DNA of 64,000 nucleotides from CAVSUZ01 sp963795415 (GCA_963795415.1 CAWCHQ010000003.1:124001-188000); one strand, 5' to 3'; numbered from the stretch's first letter, positions 9,080 to 18,860 are shown. Notes: generated by a model from the letters alone, not told the origin. Numbers and translations: made by a program.

Positions 9080-10843
9080 CTACTTCGCACTCAGCGTATC
9101 GAAAACATCCCCTGCGGGTTTCAGCCCGATAATGTGCCGCCGGTGCCACAGCGCGTAAAACAGCAGCAGCCAGGTGGCGAAACCGGCCCGCGGCTCCTCC
9201 GCCTTGCGGAACAGCGCCTCCACCTTCTGCGCCTCGGCCAGCTCCGCAACGCCCGGCTGAGCGGCCACCAGAGGTCCAAGTCGCGCCGCCTGGCCGCTGA
9301 TCCACGCGCCCACCGGCACGGTGAAGCCGCGTTTCGGCGCGAATGGCGCCGCTTCCGGCAGGTGCTTCTCCAGCCAGCGCCGTAACAGGTATTTTCCGGT
9401 CCGGCCCCGCAGTTTCAGCTCGTCCGGCAGCCGGAACACGGCGGCGGCTACACCGGGGTCGAGAAACGGCGTCCGGCCCTCGACGGCATGCGCCATCAGG
9501 CAGCGGTCCAGCTTCAGGAGCAGGTCGTGAGGAAGCCAGTCGGCGACATCGGCTGCCTGAGCCGCGGCCAGTCGTGTCCGTCCGCCGTCGACTGCGCGGG
9601 CTTCGCTCGCGGCGAAGCCGTCCCGCCATCCGGTCGGGCGCCTGCGCAGCACATTCAACTTGTCGAAGTTGCCGCGCGCCCGCATCACGCGTCCGCCAAG
9701 CCACCACGGCCGCATCGCTCGCCGGTAGCGTCCATAGCCGCCGAACAGCTCATCGCCGCCTTCGCCGGCCAGCACCACCTTCACGTCTTCCCGCGCCCGC
9801 CGCGCCAGGAACCAGCTAGGGATGATGGCGTAGTCAGCCGCCGGGTCGTCCATGCACGCCACGATTTCCGGCAGGTGTTCCCACACCATGGCTTCGGTGA
9901 TTTCGACGGGCTCGTGCTGGGCGCCGGCTGCCTTAGCCACCAGGGCAGCATGCTCGCGCTCATCATCGGCGCCATCCACATCCCACCCCGCGGTGAAGGC
10001 CAGCACCGGCTGGTTGTTCAGCCGGGCCATCATCGCGAGCAGCGCCGAGCTGTCCACGCCGCCGGAGAGGAACATCCCGTACGGAACGTCGCTGCGCTGA
10101 TGGAGCAGGACGCTTTCCTCCAGTGCGCGATCGAGGCGCTCCAGGGCGCTTGCTTCGTCGATCGGCTCGGGTCCGCCTTCGGGCAAGGCTGGCTGACGCA
10201 CGCGGTCGATTATGTGTCCTTCGGCGCAGGTGATCGTCTCGCCGGGCAGAAGCCGGCTGATCCCCTCGAAAATCGTCTCCGATCCTGTCGTGAATTGCAG
10301 TTGCAGCAACTCATCCCGCGCTGCGGGACGCAATTGCCGGCGCACCAGGCCGGCATCGAGCAACGCATGCGGCTCCGAGGCGAAGGCCAGCCCATCTGCA
10401 GTCTGCACGGTATAGAGCGGCTTGATGCCGAAAGGGTCCCGCGTCAGCGTGATCGTGCGCGCGCCACGCTCATGGATTACGATGGCGAACATGCCGCGCA
10501 GCTGTGGCGCGTAGGCCGGGCCGTCGCGGCGCCATAGCAGCAGCGCCGGCTCGCAATCACTGTGGGTCGCGAAGTGCTCCTCACCCAGCTCGGCCCGGAG
10601 CTCCCGGTAATTGTAGATCTCGCCATTGGCCACCAGCGTCGCAGGGCCGGAAAACAGCGGCTGATCGCCGGTTTGCAGGTCGATGATGGCCAGCCGGTTC
10701 TGCGCCAGCGCGACGCGGCCGACCACGATGTGGCCGCTGCCGTCCGGTCCCCGGTGCGCCAGCGCGCGGATCATGCGCGAGAGCAATCCCGGGTCCGGAG
10801 GCGGCGCGGCGGAGGACAGGATCAGGCCGGCGATGCCGCACAT
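9080..10843 (-). CDS. asnB: Asparagine synthase (glutamine-hydrolysing)
   Basis: A 587-residue class II amidotransferase. The N-terminal nucleophile is Cys2 in MCGIAGL, and the glutaminase shows RGPDGSG, NGEIYNYREL and DPFGIKPLY. The synthetase domain has the PP-loop SGGVDSSALL (260-269) and GGDELFGGYGRYR. It makes asparagine or amidates another carboxylate. Its start directly abuts the stop of the upstream glycosyltransferase. Such paralogues often serve surface-polysaccharide or exosortase loci, and the glycosyltransferase neighbour fits that. Two PEP-CTERM proteins are encoded elsewhere in the window, but no exosortase is seen. Confidence 0.9.
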   Translation of the reverse strand: MCGIAGLILSSAAPPPDPGLLSRMIRALAHRGPDGSGHIVVGRVALAQNRLAIIDLQTGDQPLFSGPATLVANGEIYNYRELRAELGEEHFATHSDCEPALLLWRRDGPAYAPQLRGMFAIVIHERGARTITLTRDPFGIKPLYTVQTADGLAFASEPHALLDAGLVRRQLRPAARDELLQLQFTTGSETIFEGISRLLPGETITCAEGHIIDRVRQPALPEGGPEPIDEASALERLDRALEESVLLHQRSDVPYGMFLSGGVDSSALLAMMARLNNQPVLAFTAGWDVDGADDEREHAALVAKAAGAQHEPVEITEAMVWEHLPEIVACMDDPAADYAIIPSWFLARRAREDVKVVLAGEGGDELFGGYGRYRRAMRPWWLGGRVMRARGNFDKLNVLRRRPTGWRDGFAASEARAVDGGRTRLAAAQAADVADWLPHDLLLKLDRCLMAHAVEGRTPFLDPGVAAAVFRLPDELKLRGRTGKYLLRRWLEKHLPEAAPFAPKRGFTVPVGAWISGQAARLGPLVAAQPGVAELAEAQKVEALFRKAEEPRAGFATWLLLFYALWHRRHIIGLKPAGDVFDTLSAK

Positions 10844-11932
10844 TCAGGCTTGGTTCTCCACACGCGTTTTCTCTGCCCTGGTTTTCTCCACACTGACCTT
10901 CCCCCCTTGGGCCCCCACTTGGGCCAGGAAGCTGCGCCAGCGTGCCACCACCGGCGCCTCGGCAAACGCCGTTTCGTAGCGGTCACGGCCGGCGGTCGCC
11001 AGATGGGCCGCCCGGCCCGGATCGCCCAGAAGGGCGCGGATCGCATCCGCCAGGGCGTCCGGATTCTCCGGAGGCACCAGGATGCCATGCTCGCCGGGAT
11101 TTATCAGCTCGCGCGGTCCATCCGCGGCGGCGGCGATAACGGGACAGCGGGCGGACCAGGCTTCAATGATCACGTTCCCCAAGGGCTCCGTGCGTGAGGG
11201 GCATACGAGCAGGTCGGCGGATGCCAGCAAGGCTGCGGTATCCTGTCGCCAGCCGAGCAGGTGCACCCGATCATTCAGTCGTTCATGCTTGATAAGCTCG
11301 GCCAGCGCTTCGCGTTCCGGTCCTTCGCCGGCAATCACGACCTGGACCCCGGGCAGATGGCTTGCCGCGCGGATCAGGACGTCGAACCCCTTGTTCCGGT
11401 GCAGCCGCCCCAGCGCCAGCACCAGACCGGCCTGGTCGGGCACGCCGAGGCTTTTCCGATCCGCTTCGGGCGTCCGGCCCAGATCGGGCACGAAGTTCGG
11501 CAGGTAGTGGACCCGCGCCGGCGTCCATCCCTGTTCGGTAATCCATTGCACCAGGCCGCGCGTGTTCGCCACCAGATGATCGCATCGGCGGAACCGTGAC
11601 AGATCGTACGTGCCTCCCAGACGACCCACGAGCACCCAATCGCCCGACGGCGCAAACGAAGCCGCCCGGCCCATCCAGGCAACCGCGACTCGCGGCCGGA
11701 AGCGCCGCAGGGTCTCTCTGAGCCGGCGCCCGGTGCCGACGTCCAGAACGCCGCCGAAGTTCAGCTCCACGGGCGACAGGCCCGCGGCGCGCAGTCGCGC
11801 CGCCCGCGCGGGATTCCGCCGGATCACCGGCAGCACGTCCTCGCCTGCCCGTGCCAGGGCGATGGACAGACGTTCGTAGAACAGCTCCGCCCCGCCGGCG
11901 GGGGCGCCCGCCATGATCTGCGCCACTCGCAT
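10844..11932 (-). CDS. Group 1 (GT4-type) glycosyltransferase
   Basis: A 362-residue GT-B enzyme. The N-terminus MRVAQIMAGAPAGGAELFYE is the acceptor-side loop typical of family 4. The C-terminal half has LALGRLHRNKGFDVLIRA, VVIAGEGPEREAL and PSRTEPLGNVIIEAW, the last holding the nucleotide-sugar-binding glutamates. It transfers a sugar from a nucleotide donor, probably in lipopolysaccharide or exopolysaccharide synthesis. An unusual charged tail with a repeated EKTR ends the protein. It is adjacent to asnB in the same direction and divergent from ygfZ. Confidence 0.88.
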   Translation of the reverse strand: MRVAQIMAGAPAGGAELFYERLSIALARAGEDVLPVIRRNPARAARLRAAGLSPVELNFGGVLDVGTGRRLRETLRRFRPRVAVAWMGRAASFAPSGDWVLVGRLGGTYDLSRFRRCDHLVANTRGLVQWITEQGWTPARVHYLPNFVPDLGRTPEADRKSLGVPDQAGLVLALGRLHRNKGFDVLIRAASHLPGVQVVIAGEGPEREALAELIKHERLNDRVHLLGWRQDTAALLASADLLVCPSRTEPLGNVIIEAWSARCPVIAAAADGPRELINPGEHGILVPPENPDALADAIRALLGDPGRAAHLATAGRDRYETAFAEAPVVARWRSFLAQVGAQGGKVSVEKTRAEKTRVENQA

Positions 11933-12013
11933 CGCGTCGGTCTACACGGGTTGAGCGGCACCGGGCCAGGGACCACCTTGTCTCTGCGACTTCGGAAGGG
12001 GCACCGTGCTGGA

Positions 12014-12826
12014 ATGACTGCGCTGACCCGCCTGCCCAACCGCGCGGTGATCGAGATCACGGGCGAGGACAGGGTTACGTTTCTTCAGGGTCTGGTCTCG
12101 AATGACGTTGCGCTGGCCGCGACTGGGCGGTGCGTCTGGGCGGCGCTGCTTACGCCGCAGGGCAAATGGCTGGCCGACTTCTTCATCTTCGCCGAACCGG
12201 ACCGCCTGCTGCTGGATTGCGAGGTGGCACAGGTGGCGATGCTGATGCAGCGGCTGGCCCGGTTCCGTCTGCGTTCCCGTGCGATGATAGCCGCGCGCGA
12301 TGATCTGTGTGTGTATGCGGCGTGGGATGGCCCACCTGATGGGAGCATCGTGGCACCCGATCCGCGGCTGCTGGAGGCGGGCTATCGGATTTTGGACATG
12401 GGTGGTCTGACGGAAACCGCTGGCTTCGACGACTGGGACAGGCACCGCATTTCCCTGGGGCTTCCGGACGGGTCGCGCGATCTGGAATCGGAGAAGACGG
12501 TCTTGCTCGAGTCAGGGTTCGATGAACTCAATGGCGTCTCCTGGAGCAAGGGCTGCTACATGGGCCAGGAACTGACTGCCCGGACAAAATACCGCGGCCT
12601 GGTCAAACGGCGGTTGGTGCCGGTGACGATCGAGGGGGTAGCTCCTGAACGCGGCACTCCGATCCTGCGCGATGGCGGGGAGGTGGGAAGCATGCGGTCG
12701 TCCTGCGGAAATCTGGGCCTTGCGTTGTTGCGGCTTGACGCGTTTGCAAGCCCGCTTGCTTGCGGTGACGCCCGTCTTGCACGGCGCGTTCCCGGCTGGA
12801 TGCGCCTGCCGGAGCCAGCGGCATGA
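12014..12826 (+). CDS. ygfZ: YgfZ/GcvT-family folate-binding protein
   Basis: A 270-residue tetrahydrofolate-dependent protein that assists repair or assembly of certain iron-sulfur enzymes such as MiaB. The signature KGCYMGQELTARTKYRG is present, and ITGEDRVTFLQGLVSND at the N-terminus is typical. The start is taken as ATG at 12014; 63 upstream in-frame bases are open but without support. Its stop overlaps the following methyltransferase ATG by four bases. Confidence 0.9.
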   Translation: MTALTRLPNRAVIEITGEDRVTFLQGLVSNDVALAATGRCVWAALLTPQGKWLADFFIFAEPDRLLLDCEVAQVAMLMQRLARFRLRSRAMIAARDDLCVYAAWDGPPDGSIVAPDPRLLEAGYRILDMGGLTETAGFDDWDRHRISLGLPDGSRDLESEKTVLLESGFDELNGVSWSKGCYMGQELTARTKYRGLVKRRLVPVTIEGVAPERGTPILRDGGEVGSMRSSCGNLGLALLRLDAFASPLACGDARLARRVPGWMRLPEPAA

Positions 12827-13410
12827 GCGAGGTTCAGATTCCCGACTGGGAAGCGAAATACCAGGCGGGAACCACCGGCTGGGAGCGTTCGGGTATGCAT
12901 CCGGCCTTCGTCACTTGGCGAGCCTCCGGCGAGCTTGCCCCCTGCCGCATATTGATCCCCGGCGCGGGCCGGAGTCTGGAGCCTTCCGAACTGGCGAAAG
13001 CCGGGTTTAATGTCACCGTGCTCGATCTTGCGCCGAGTGCGGTTGCGGTTCAGCGCGAACGGCTTGGAAGCTCCGGGCAGGTTGTGTTTTCGGACCTGTT
13101 CGCCTGGGAGCCCGACTCTCCTTTTGATGCGATCTATGACCAGACCTGCCTGTGCGCCCTGCCGCCGTCGCTGCACGCTGGTTACGAGGAGCGGGTGGCG
13201 CGGTGGTTACGACCCGGGGGTGCGCTGTTCGCTTTATTTATGCAGTGGAACCAGGAGGGTGGGCCGCCATTCGACTGCCCGATCCCGCGCATGAGGGAAC
13301 TGTTTGCGCCGGAGCGGTGGCAGTGGCCGGCGGCGTTGCCGGACCGGGTGAAACATCCGTCGTTACGAGAGGAGCAGCCGGCTGTACTTCGCCGCGCCGA
13401 TTCCGCGTAA
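12823..13410 (+). CDS. Small SAM-dependent methyltransferase (TPMT/thiol methyltransferase-like)
   Basis: A 195-residue class I methyltransferase. It starts WEAKYQAGTTGWERSGMHPA, then has the SAM loop ILIPGAGRSLEPSELAKAG, the acidic strand TVLDLAPSAV and DAIYDQTCLCALPP. This is the layout of thiopurine/thiol S-methyltransferase-type proteins (TPMT family). The acceptor could be a thiol, a metalloid or another small nucleophile; the sequence does not say. It is coupled to ygfZ through an ATGA overlap. Confidence 0.82.
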   Translation: MSEVQIPDWEAKYQAGTTGWERSGMHPAFVTWRASGELAPCRILIPGAGRSLEPSELAKAGFNVTVLDLAPSAVAVQRERLGSSGQVVFSDLFAWEPDSPFDAIYDQTCLCALPPSLHAGYEERVARWLRPGGALFALFMQWNQEGGPPFDCPIPRMRELFAPERWQWPAALPDRVKHPSLREEQPAVLRRADSA

Positions 13411-13607
13411 GGATGTCCTGCCGATTCGCCTGCGGCAAAGGCTTCATTCGTCATGCAGCGAAATGGTTCTCCCTGAAACCGGCACGCCGGCATCATTCTC
13501 AAAGCAGGAATGCGTCGTACCGGCCTTGATCGCACCCCCTTCGCCGGCCGTTGCCCCCCAGCCACCCCCAGCCTACGATCCGCCCGCCCCGCTGGAGGAA
13601 CCGTCGC

Positions 13608-15191
13608 ATGCCGCAGGCAGAACCCGCTCCCCTGTACCGGAAGTTGGAAGAACACATACTCGCCCGTGATCAGATCGGCGCCAGCACAACCTACTACGAG
13701 CTCGTCAAAACCGGCCACCCCCTTCCCGAGATCATCGCCGAGGGCGTGCGCATCCACGCCCCCTACACCCACGTCCCGTACCACGAGCGCATCGACGACG
13801 GCTATCCAAATTTCGTTAACAACGACCACTGTCTGCTCTCCGCCCGCGCCGCGATCAACCTCTCCCGCCTGCTCCCCGGCCCGCTGTCGATGCTGCCGAC
13901 CGCCCAGACCATCTGGTACATCCCGACCGGCCTCGATATCTGGAACCAGAAGATCGGCAACGCGCCCGGCCACTACATGCGCGGCTTCAAAGGTGGCACC
14001 GTAGTCAACCCGCCCGTACCCGCCGTTTACTGGCCCGACCAGGAACCGCTGCGGCAGGAGGGCCCGATCCGCGAGCGCCTCAACAACTGGCTCACCCTCG
14101 TGCACCGCGGCCAGGTGCTGGATGCCTACCGCATCTTCCTCGGCCTGATGGAAGACCGCGCGTATCGCAAGGAGGTGCTGGCCGAACTGGTCTTCGCCGG
14201 CCTGATCGACGTGCAGGACCGCGCTCTCTATAACCGCTCCTACACGACCGGACATAAATCCTTCCGCGCCCGATCCACCGTGGAGATCGGCAACTTTATC
14301 GGCTGGGACAACGCGCATCACGTGCTTTACGCCGGCGCCCTGGATATTGCCGTCGGCCCGCGCTGGTATTCCACCTACGAGATGGCCTGCAACGCCATCA
14401 AGATGTTCATCGATGGCGAGACACTGCATGCCATCCCTTACGGTGGCGCCAGCGAACGCGAAACCGCCATCCTGTCGCAGACGGAACCGCTCAACCAGGA
14501 AGAATCCGCACGCCTGATCCAGGCGATTATCCGCGAACCCGAACCGGCCTTCATCCAGACCCTGACCGATCTGCTGCTTGCCGGGAAAGGGCCGCGCCGC
14601 ATCCTGGACGTCATTCAGGTTGCGGCCGCGCAGGTTGTGACCGAAACCGCCATCGAGACCAATTTCTCACTGCCCCAGCACTGTTATGAATACTGCAACA
14701 CGCTGGGCTGGTTCTGGGATAATTTTGACCACCCATTGCGACTGAAACTTCTGTATATGGCCGCCGCCTACCTCAACCGCGCGGCCTGGCATCAGAAGCA
14801 TACCGGCGATCTGAATCCTATCGCTGTACGCGCACCGGCCGGGGCGGACCGCATGACCGCCGCGCAGATCCTGGATCGCGTGCAAGCCGCCATTCTTGCG
14901 CTGAATGGGCCGGAAAGCATGAACTGGGTGCAAGCCTGGCTGGACAGCGGCGCCGATAGCGCTCCTCTGGTGCAGCGCCTCGCCATTCTGGCCTCGCGCA
15001 TCGGCAATGATCCGCACAACCAGGAAATCGCCCAGTGCATGCTGGAAGATTTCGGAAAAAACCAAAGCCCCGACCGCGGCAGGCTGCTCCTCGCCGCCGC
15101 CCAGCACACCGCTATGCACCGCAAATACGGCGACTTCCTGGAAGCCAGCCGCCGCTTCGGCCAGGCCATGGATATCCCCGCCCTGGTCTGA
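13608..15191 (+). CDS. Large conserved-looking protein of unknown function
   Basis: A 527-residue protein starting MPQAEPAPLYRKLEEH, with GGAGG ten bases upstream. I do not recognise a named family. It is soluble and mainly helical, with His/Tyr-rich stretches (APYTHVPYHERIDDGYP, NNDHCLL, TGHKSFRARST, GWDNAHHVLYAG, SLPQHCYEYCNTLGWFWDNFDHP) that could bind metal or a cofactor. Its codon use matches its neighbours. It stands alone, 61 bases before glpD. An oxidoreductase resembling questin oxidase is one possibility, but I cannot support it. Confidence 0.7.
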   Translation: MPQAEPAPLYRKLEEHILARDQIGASTTYYELVKTGHPLPEIIAEGVRIHAPYTHVPYHERIDDGYPNFVNNDHCLLSARAAINLSRLLPGPLSMLPTAQTIWYIPTGLDIWNQKIGNAPGHYMRGFKGGTVVNPPVPAVYWPDQEPLRQEGPIRERLNNWLTLVHRGQVLDAYRIFLGLMEDRAYRKEVLAELVFAGLIDVQDRALYNRSYTTGHKSFRARSTVEIGNFIGWDNAHHVLYAGALDIAVGPRWYSTYEMACNAIKMFIDGETLHAIPYGGASERETAILSQTEPLNQEESARLIQAIIREPEPAFIQTLTDLLLAGKGPRRILDVIQVAAAQVVTETAIETNFSLPQHCYEYCNTLGWFWDNFDHPLRLKLLYMAAAYLNRAAWHQKHTGDLNPIAVRAPAGADRMTAAQILDRVQAAILALNGPESMNWVQAWLDSGADSAPLVQRLAILASRIGNDPHNQEIAQCMLEDFGKNQSPDRGRLLLAAAQHTAMHRKYGDFLEASRRFGQAMDIPALV

Positions 15192-15251
15192 GCGCGCGCC
15201 TGAGGCCGCTATCCAACGCCTGCATCCTCGTCAGGCTTTCGCACAAGGATC

Positions 15252-16781
15252 ATGCACTCCCCCTACGACCTCGCAATCATCGGCGGCGGCGTCAACGGCT
15301 GCGGCATCGCCCGCGACGCCGCCGGACGTGGCCTCCGCGTCCTGCTCGTTGAACAGAACGACCTCGCCAGCGGCACGTCGTCGGCTTCCACCAAGCTGAT
15401 CCATGGCGGTCTGCGCTACCTCGAATTTTACGAATTCCGCCTGGTCCGCGAGGCCCTCGCCGAACGCGAGGTCTTGCTGCGCGCCGCCCCGCACATCGCC
15501 TGGCCGCTGCGCTTCGTGCTGCCCCATCATGAGGGCCTGCGCCCGTGGTGGATGCTCCGCCTCGGTCTTTTCATCTATGACCATCTCGGTGGCCGCCGTA
15601 TCCTGCCGCCCACGCGCTCCCTCGATCTTCGCCGCGATCCGGCAGGCGCCCCGCTCAACCCGCGCTACACCAATGCCTTCGAGTATTCCGATTGCTGGGT
15701 GGATGATGCCCGTCTGGTCGTACTTAACGCACGGGAGGCCGCCGCGCGAGGCGCCGATATTCGCACGCGCACGCGCTGTACCCAGGCCGTCCGCCAGGAC
15801 GGGCTTTGGCATCTCGCGCTGGATGCAGGCGGCCAGACCGGCCGCGAAACGGCCCGCATACTGGTCAACGCCGCCGGTCCCTGGGTTTCGGATGTGCTCG
15901 GGACCGTCGTTCACCAGAACGTCCCGACACGCATCCGCCTGGTCAAGGGCAGCCACCTCGTCGTGCGCCGACTGTTCGATCACGACCGCTGCTACATCTT
16001 CCAGAACGCCGATGGCCGCATCTGCTTCGCCATCCCCTACGAGGACGACTTCACGCTGATCGGCACCACCGATCTCGACTACACAGGCGATCCCGCCCAG
16101 GCCGCCATCACCCAGGACGAAGAATCCTACCTGCTCCGGGCCGCCGGCGAGTATTTCGTCCGCCCGATCGATCCTGCCACTATTGTCTGGCGCTACTCCG
16201 GCGTCCGCCCGCTGCGCGACGACGGCGCCACCAAGGCGCAGGACGCGACCCGCGACTATGTTCTAGAACTGGAAGGCGCGCCGCCGCTCCTTACGGTCTT
16301 TGGCGGCAAGATCACCACGTACCGCCGCCTGGCCGAAGCGGCCATGGCCCGCGTCGTGCCCTTTTTCCCCAACCTCCCCGGCGCGTGGACCGCCTCCGCC
16401 CCATTGCCCGGCGGCGATTTCCCTTGGGACGGCCAGCCGGCGCTGCGCGCCGAGCTGCAACGAGACTACCCGTTCCTCGAACCCCGCACCGTCGCTCGCC
16501 TCGTCCGCAGCTACGGCACGCTCGCCCGCGAGCTGCTCGGCGACGCCAAACATCCCGCCGATCTCGGCCACGACTTCGGCGCCGGCCTCACCGAGCGCGA
16601 GACCGATTATCTGGTGAGTGCCGAATGGGCGTGCGCGCCGGAGGACATTCTCTGGCGGCGCAGTAAGCTGGGCTTACATATGAGCGAACAGCAGCGGGCC
16701 GCCTTTACCGCGTGGTTCCATTGCCCGTCGCTCAGCGCGCCTCAGTCCAGCTTTCCGAGAACGCGAGGGCGCAGGTGCTGA
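15252..16781 (+). CDS. glpD: Aerobic glycerol-3-phosphate dehydrogenase
   Basis: A 509-residue FAD enzyme that oxidises glycerol-3-phosphate to dihydroxyacetone phosphate and passes electrons to quinone at the membrane. The FAD loop LAIIGGGVNGCGIARDAAG is followed by LASGTSSASTKLIHGGLRYL, the GlpD hallmark. FGGKITTYRRLAE lies near the C-terminal domain, and CAPEDILWRRSKLGLH in the tail is typical. It overlaps the convergent gene downstream by 50 bases. No glpK, glpF or glpR is nearby. Confidence 0.94.
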   Translation: MHSPYDLAIIGGGVNGCGIARDAAGRGLRVLLVEQNDLASGTSSASTKLIHGGLRYLEFYEFRLVREALAEREVLLRAAPHIAWPLRFVLPHHEGLRPWWMLRLGLFIYDHLGGRRILPPTRSLDLRRDPAGAPLNPRYTNAFEYSDCWVDDARLVVLNAREAAARGADIRTRTRCTQAVRQDGLWHLALDAGGQTGRETARILVNAAGPWVSDVLGTVVHQNVPTRIRLVKGSHLVVRRLFDHDRCYIFQNADGRICFAIPYEDDFTLIGTTDLDYTGDPAQAAITQDEESYLLRAAGEYFVRPIDPATIVWRYSGVRPLRDDGATKAQDATRDYVLELEGAPPLLTVFGGKITTYRRLAEAAMARVVPFFPNLPGAWTASAPLPGGDFPWDGQPALRAELQRDYPFLEPRTVARLVRSYGTLARELLGDAKHPADLGHDFGAGLTERETDYLVSAEWACAPEDILWRRSKLGLHMSEQQRAAFTAWFHCPSLSAPQSSFPRTRGRRC

Positions 16782-17307
16782 AAGACTTGCCCTCGCGCTG
16801 AGTCGGGAACGGCCGTCCCTTCGCCTGCGCCCCATTGACCGCCAGTCGCGCCCCGAGCGCCGGAATCAGCACCGTGCACACGCCGTATTTGCGCCCTGGC
16901 GGCGGGCTCGGCTGAGTGTGGATCAGCAGCGGCTCGCCGATCTCGTACCATGTCAGCGTGATCTCCTCGTCGTGCGACACCGCCCGCTCGGTCCAGAAGT
17001 CGCGTGCGTCGCCCAGCTTGTCGAATGCCGCGTCGGTCACCGGGATCGCGGCATCCGAAAGCTCGTCATTCAGCATCCCCTGCACCGTTTTCTGTAGCCA
17101 GCGTGCCATCGCGATATTATCGGAATAGATCTTCCACCGGTCTTGGGTCAGCTCGCTCTTCAAGTACAACACATGGCCAGGGCCCGCCGGCGAGATCAGG
17201 ATGCGCCAGAAACTGGCGTTGGTTCCGATGGCGCCGCTGTCGCTCTCGCTCAAACGGATGAAAGGGTTCTCTCCGGTCAGGATTAGCCGGTTCGGGTCGA
17301 GGGACAT
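16732..17307 (-). CDS. Uncharacterised conserved protein (191 aa)
   Basis: The start MSLDPNRLILTGENP at 17307 has GGGAGGC upstream. The protein is soluble and beta-rich, with WRILISPAGPGHVLYLKSEL and ARWLQKTVQGMLNDE, and ends with a hydrophobic barrel-like segment. I do not recognise the family. It converges on glpD, and its last 50 bases overlap the glpD end in another frame. Confidence 0.68.
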   Translation of the reverse strand: MSLDPNRLILTGENPFIRLSESDSGAIGTNASFWRILISPAGPGHVLYLKSELTQDRWKIYSDNIAMARWLQKTVQGMLNDELSDAAIPVTDAAFDKLGDARDFWTERAVSHDEEITLTWYEIGEPLLIHTQPSPPPGRKYGVCTVLIPALGARLAVNGAQAKGRPFPTQREGKSFSTCALAFSESWTEAR

Positions 17308-17626
17308 CGGTGCTGCCTCCCAGCGGTGACGAACAGATAGCCTACCGGACGCTTTGGAATAATCCCAACCTGCCTGGCAACCCATCCTCCGCCGGCCGCA
17401 TGCAAGGCAAGAGAATACCAAACGCCACGCTTTCTAGCGCCCATGCCGGCCATCGAGGCGCCTACGCCAGTAACTCAGAAGCGGAGGGCGTCGCCGTCCG
17501 AGATGGGTAGTTTTACGACCGTCCGCTTGGAGGTCAGCTCAATCGGAAGCGGACATTCAGACCTGCCGGGAACTGGCCGAGATCGGACTGTCGGGTTTTG
17601 AAATAGAACGGCTGGGTAAGCGGACC
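17308..17626. other. Intergenic region without recognised gene
   Basis: No convincing open frame is seen here. A short stretch near 17516-17555 (CGTCCGCTTGGAGG, then GGAAGCGGACATTCA) forms an imperfect inverted pair of GTCCGCTT and AAGCGGAC. The start of the accessory islet probably lies in or just after this region. Confidence 0.5.
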
Positions 17627-17866
17627 CTAGGCGCCTCGTCGACTGCGGCGAACTCGCCCTTGGCGCTCCGCTCGATATTCGTCCTCTGTGAGCAGGATCG
17701 TTGCCAGCGCTACTTCAATATCGCGCTGACAGCCTCCGAACTCATGCATATAGGCAAGGTAAGCCTCATAGTCGGTCTCGCCCTCACGCGCTGGCCGCCG
17801 ATCCATTTTAAGGTCCAGATGGCCAGTGAGTGCCATTGGTATCCAGTCAGGCATAGTTCTGGTCAC
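17627..17866 (-). CDS. Small hypothetical protein
   Basis: A 79-residue product beginning MTRTMPDWIPMALTGHLD, with a plausible globular composition (DYEAYLAYMHEFGG, TEDEYRAERQ) and a basic tail RRSRRGA. No family is recognised. It stands alone on the minus strand downstream of the DUF4365 gene. It could be a short genuine gene or a fragment. Confidence 0.4.
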   Translation of the reverse strand: MTRTMPDWIPMALTGHLDLKMDRRPAREGETDYEAYLAYMHEFGGCQRDIEVALATILLTEDEYRAERQGRVRRSRRGA

Positions 17867-17999
17867 TCCGATTGCACCCGTTGCGACGGCAACTTTGTTG
17901 TGCCGCTGACGCTATAGACGATGGCCAACGCACGGCGGGCGCAGGCCGACCTGCTGCCGTTCGAACTGATTTGACCTGATCGTCTACGCGCGCTGCCTC

Positions 18000-18860
18000 T
18001 CACTCATCCAGAGGATCGCCGGTGTAGAGCACGGGTATATCGTCATCATCCGGAACTGGTCTCCCGTTGGCGAAAAAATCCTCCAGCGCGATGTAGCCTT
18101 TTCCGAGGTCGTTCACCCGCACATGCAAGACGATGATGTCGATTTCGATTATCGCCGTCTCGCGCGTTTCGATGTGCTCGTAATCCAGCCACGGAAACCA
18201 ATACGCCATGAGCGTTTGGTGATTCCATGTGGGATACATCCAGTCGATTTCGAAGTCAGGCGGGTCTTTCTCATACTCGTCATACATGACGGCGATCCCG
18301 CGCATGCCGAGCGATTTGTTCGTCCAATGCTCGATCTCGAAATAGACCTCCGCCTTGTCGGCCAGTAGCTTCATTATATCCAGGTCCATCGCCATCCTGT
18401 ATCGCCGGATCGATGACAGGTCGTTGGGGAGGGCCGTGGCGAAGGCTTCCTTCGATGCCGCCGACAATACATTCGCCGCCGGCACGACAATCGACCAGCC
18501 CTTGTCGGTGATCTTCACCAGATGCAGGTCGATTTTCTGCCAGAGGGTCAGGCTTCGGTCCGGGTCATGCAGGATGAGAAACACCGGCAGCGAATGGCCC
18601 AGCCAGTAATCGAGGTGACGCTGCTCGCCGTAGAAAATGAAGTCGTCGCCGTGCTTCCGGAAATAGGACGCGCCGGTCTTGATCTGCAACGCCATGAGCT
18701 TTCCGGTCGGCTTGTCAAACTCGACCACTTCGGCCTGCGCGTCGATGCCGAAGTCGCTGACGGCCTGCTCGCGGAATATCCATTTGAAGTCGTTCAAGAA
18801 CACGGCCTCAACGGCGTTCACGCCCCTTCGCTCGGCCAAGGGATCAGGCATGTGCGTCAC
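18000..18860 (-). CDS. DUF4365-domain protein, possible PD-(D/E)XK nuclease
   Basis: A 286-residue protein starting with GTG whose first bases overlap the repaired tcmP stop (GTGA). The DUF4365 core shows RREQAVSDFGIDAQAE-like spacing: FREQAVSDFGIDAQAEVVE, then KLMALQIKTG, WLGHSLPVFLIL and WQKIDL. D in GID followed by QIK is the active-site arrangement (D...[E/Q]xK) of PD-(D/E)XK-type nucleases. DUF4365 proteins are known from defence-associated contexts. The C-terminal 150 residues are of unknown function and acidic. It is the third gene of the operon beginning at 20727. DNA cleavage is inferred from motifs only. Confidence 0.78.
   Translation of the reverse strand: MTHMPDPLAERRGVNAVEAVFLNDFKWIFREQAVSDFGIDAQAEVVEFDKPTGKLMALQIKTGASYFRKHGDDFIFYGEQRHLDYWLGHSLPVFLILHDPDRSLTLWQKIDLHLVKITDKGWSIVVPAANVLSAASKEAFATALPNDLSSIRRYRMAMDLDIMKLLADKAEVYFEIEHWTNKSLGMRGIAVMYDEYEKDPPDFEIDWMYPTWNHQTLMAYWFPWLDYEHIETRETAIIEIDIIVLHVRVNDLGKGYIALEDFFANGRPVPDDDDIPVLYTGDPLDE

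Noticed and set aside
13182..14429. A 415-codon minus-strand frame opposite the unknown 527-residue protein and a methyltransferase
   Set aside because: It is a shadow frame; the plus-strand gene has a ribosome site and the minus frame has none.
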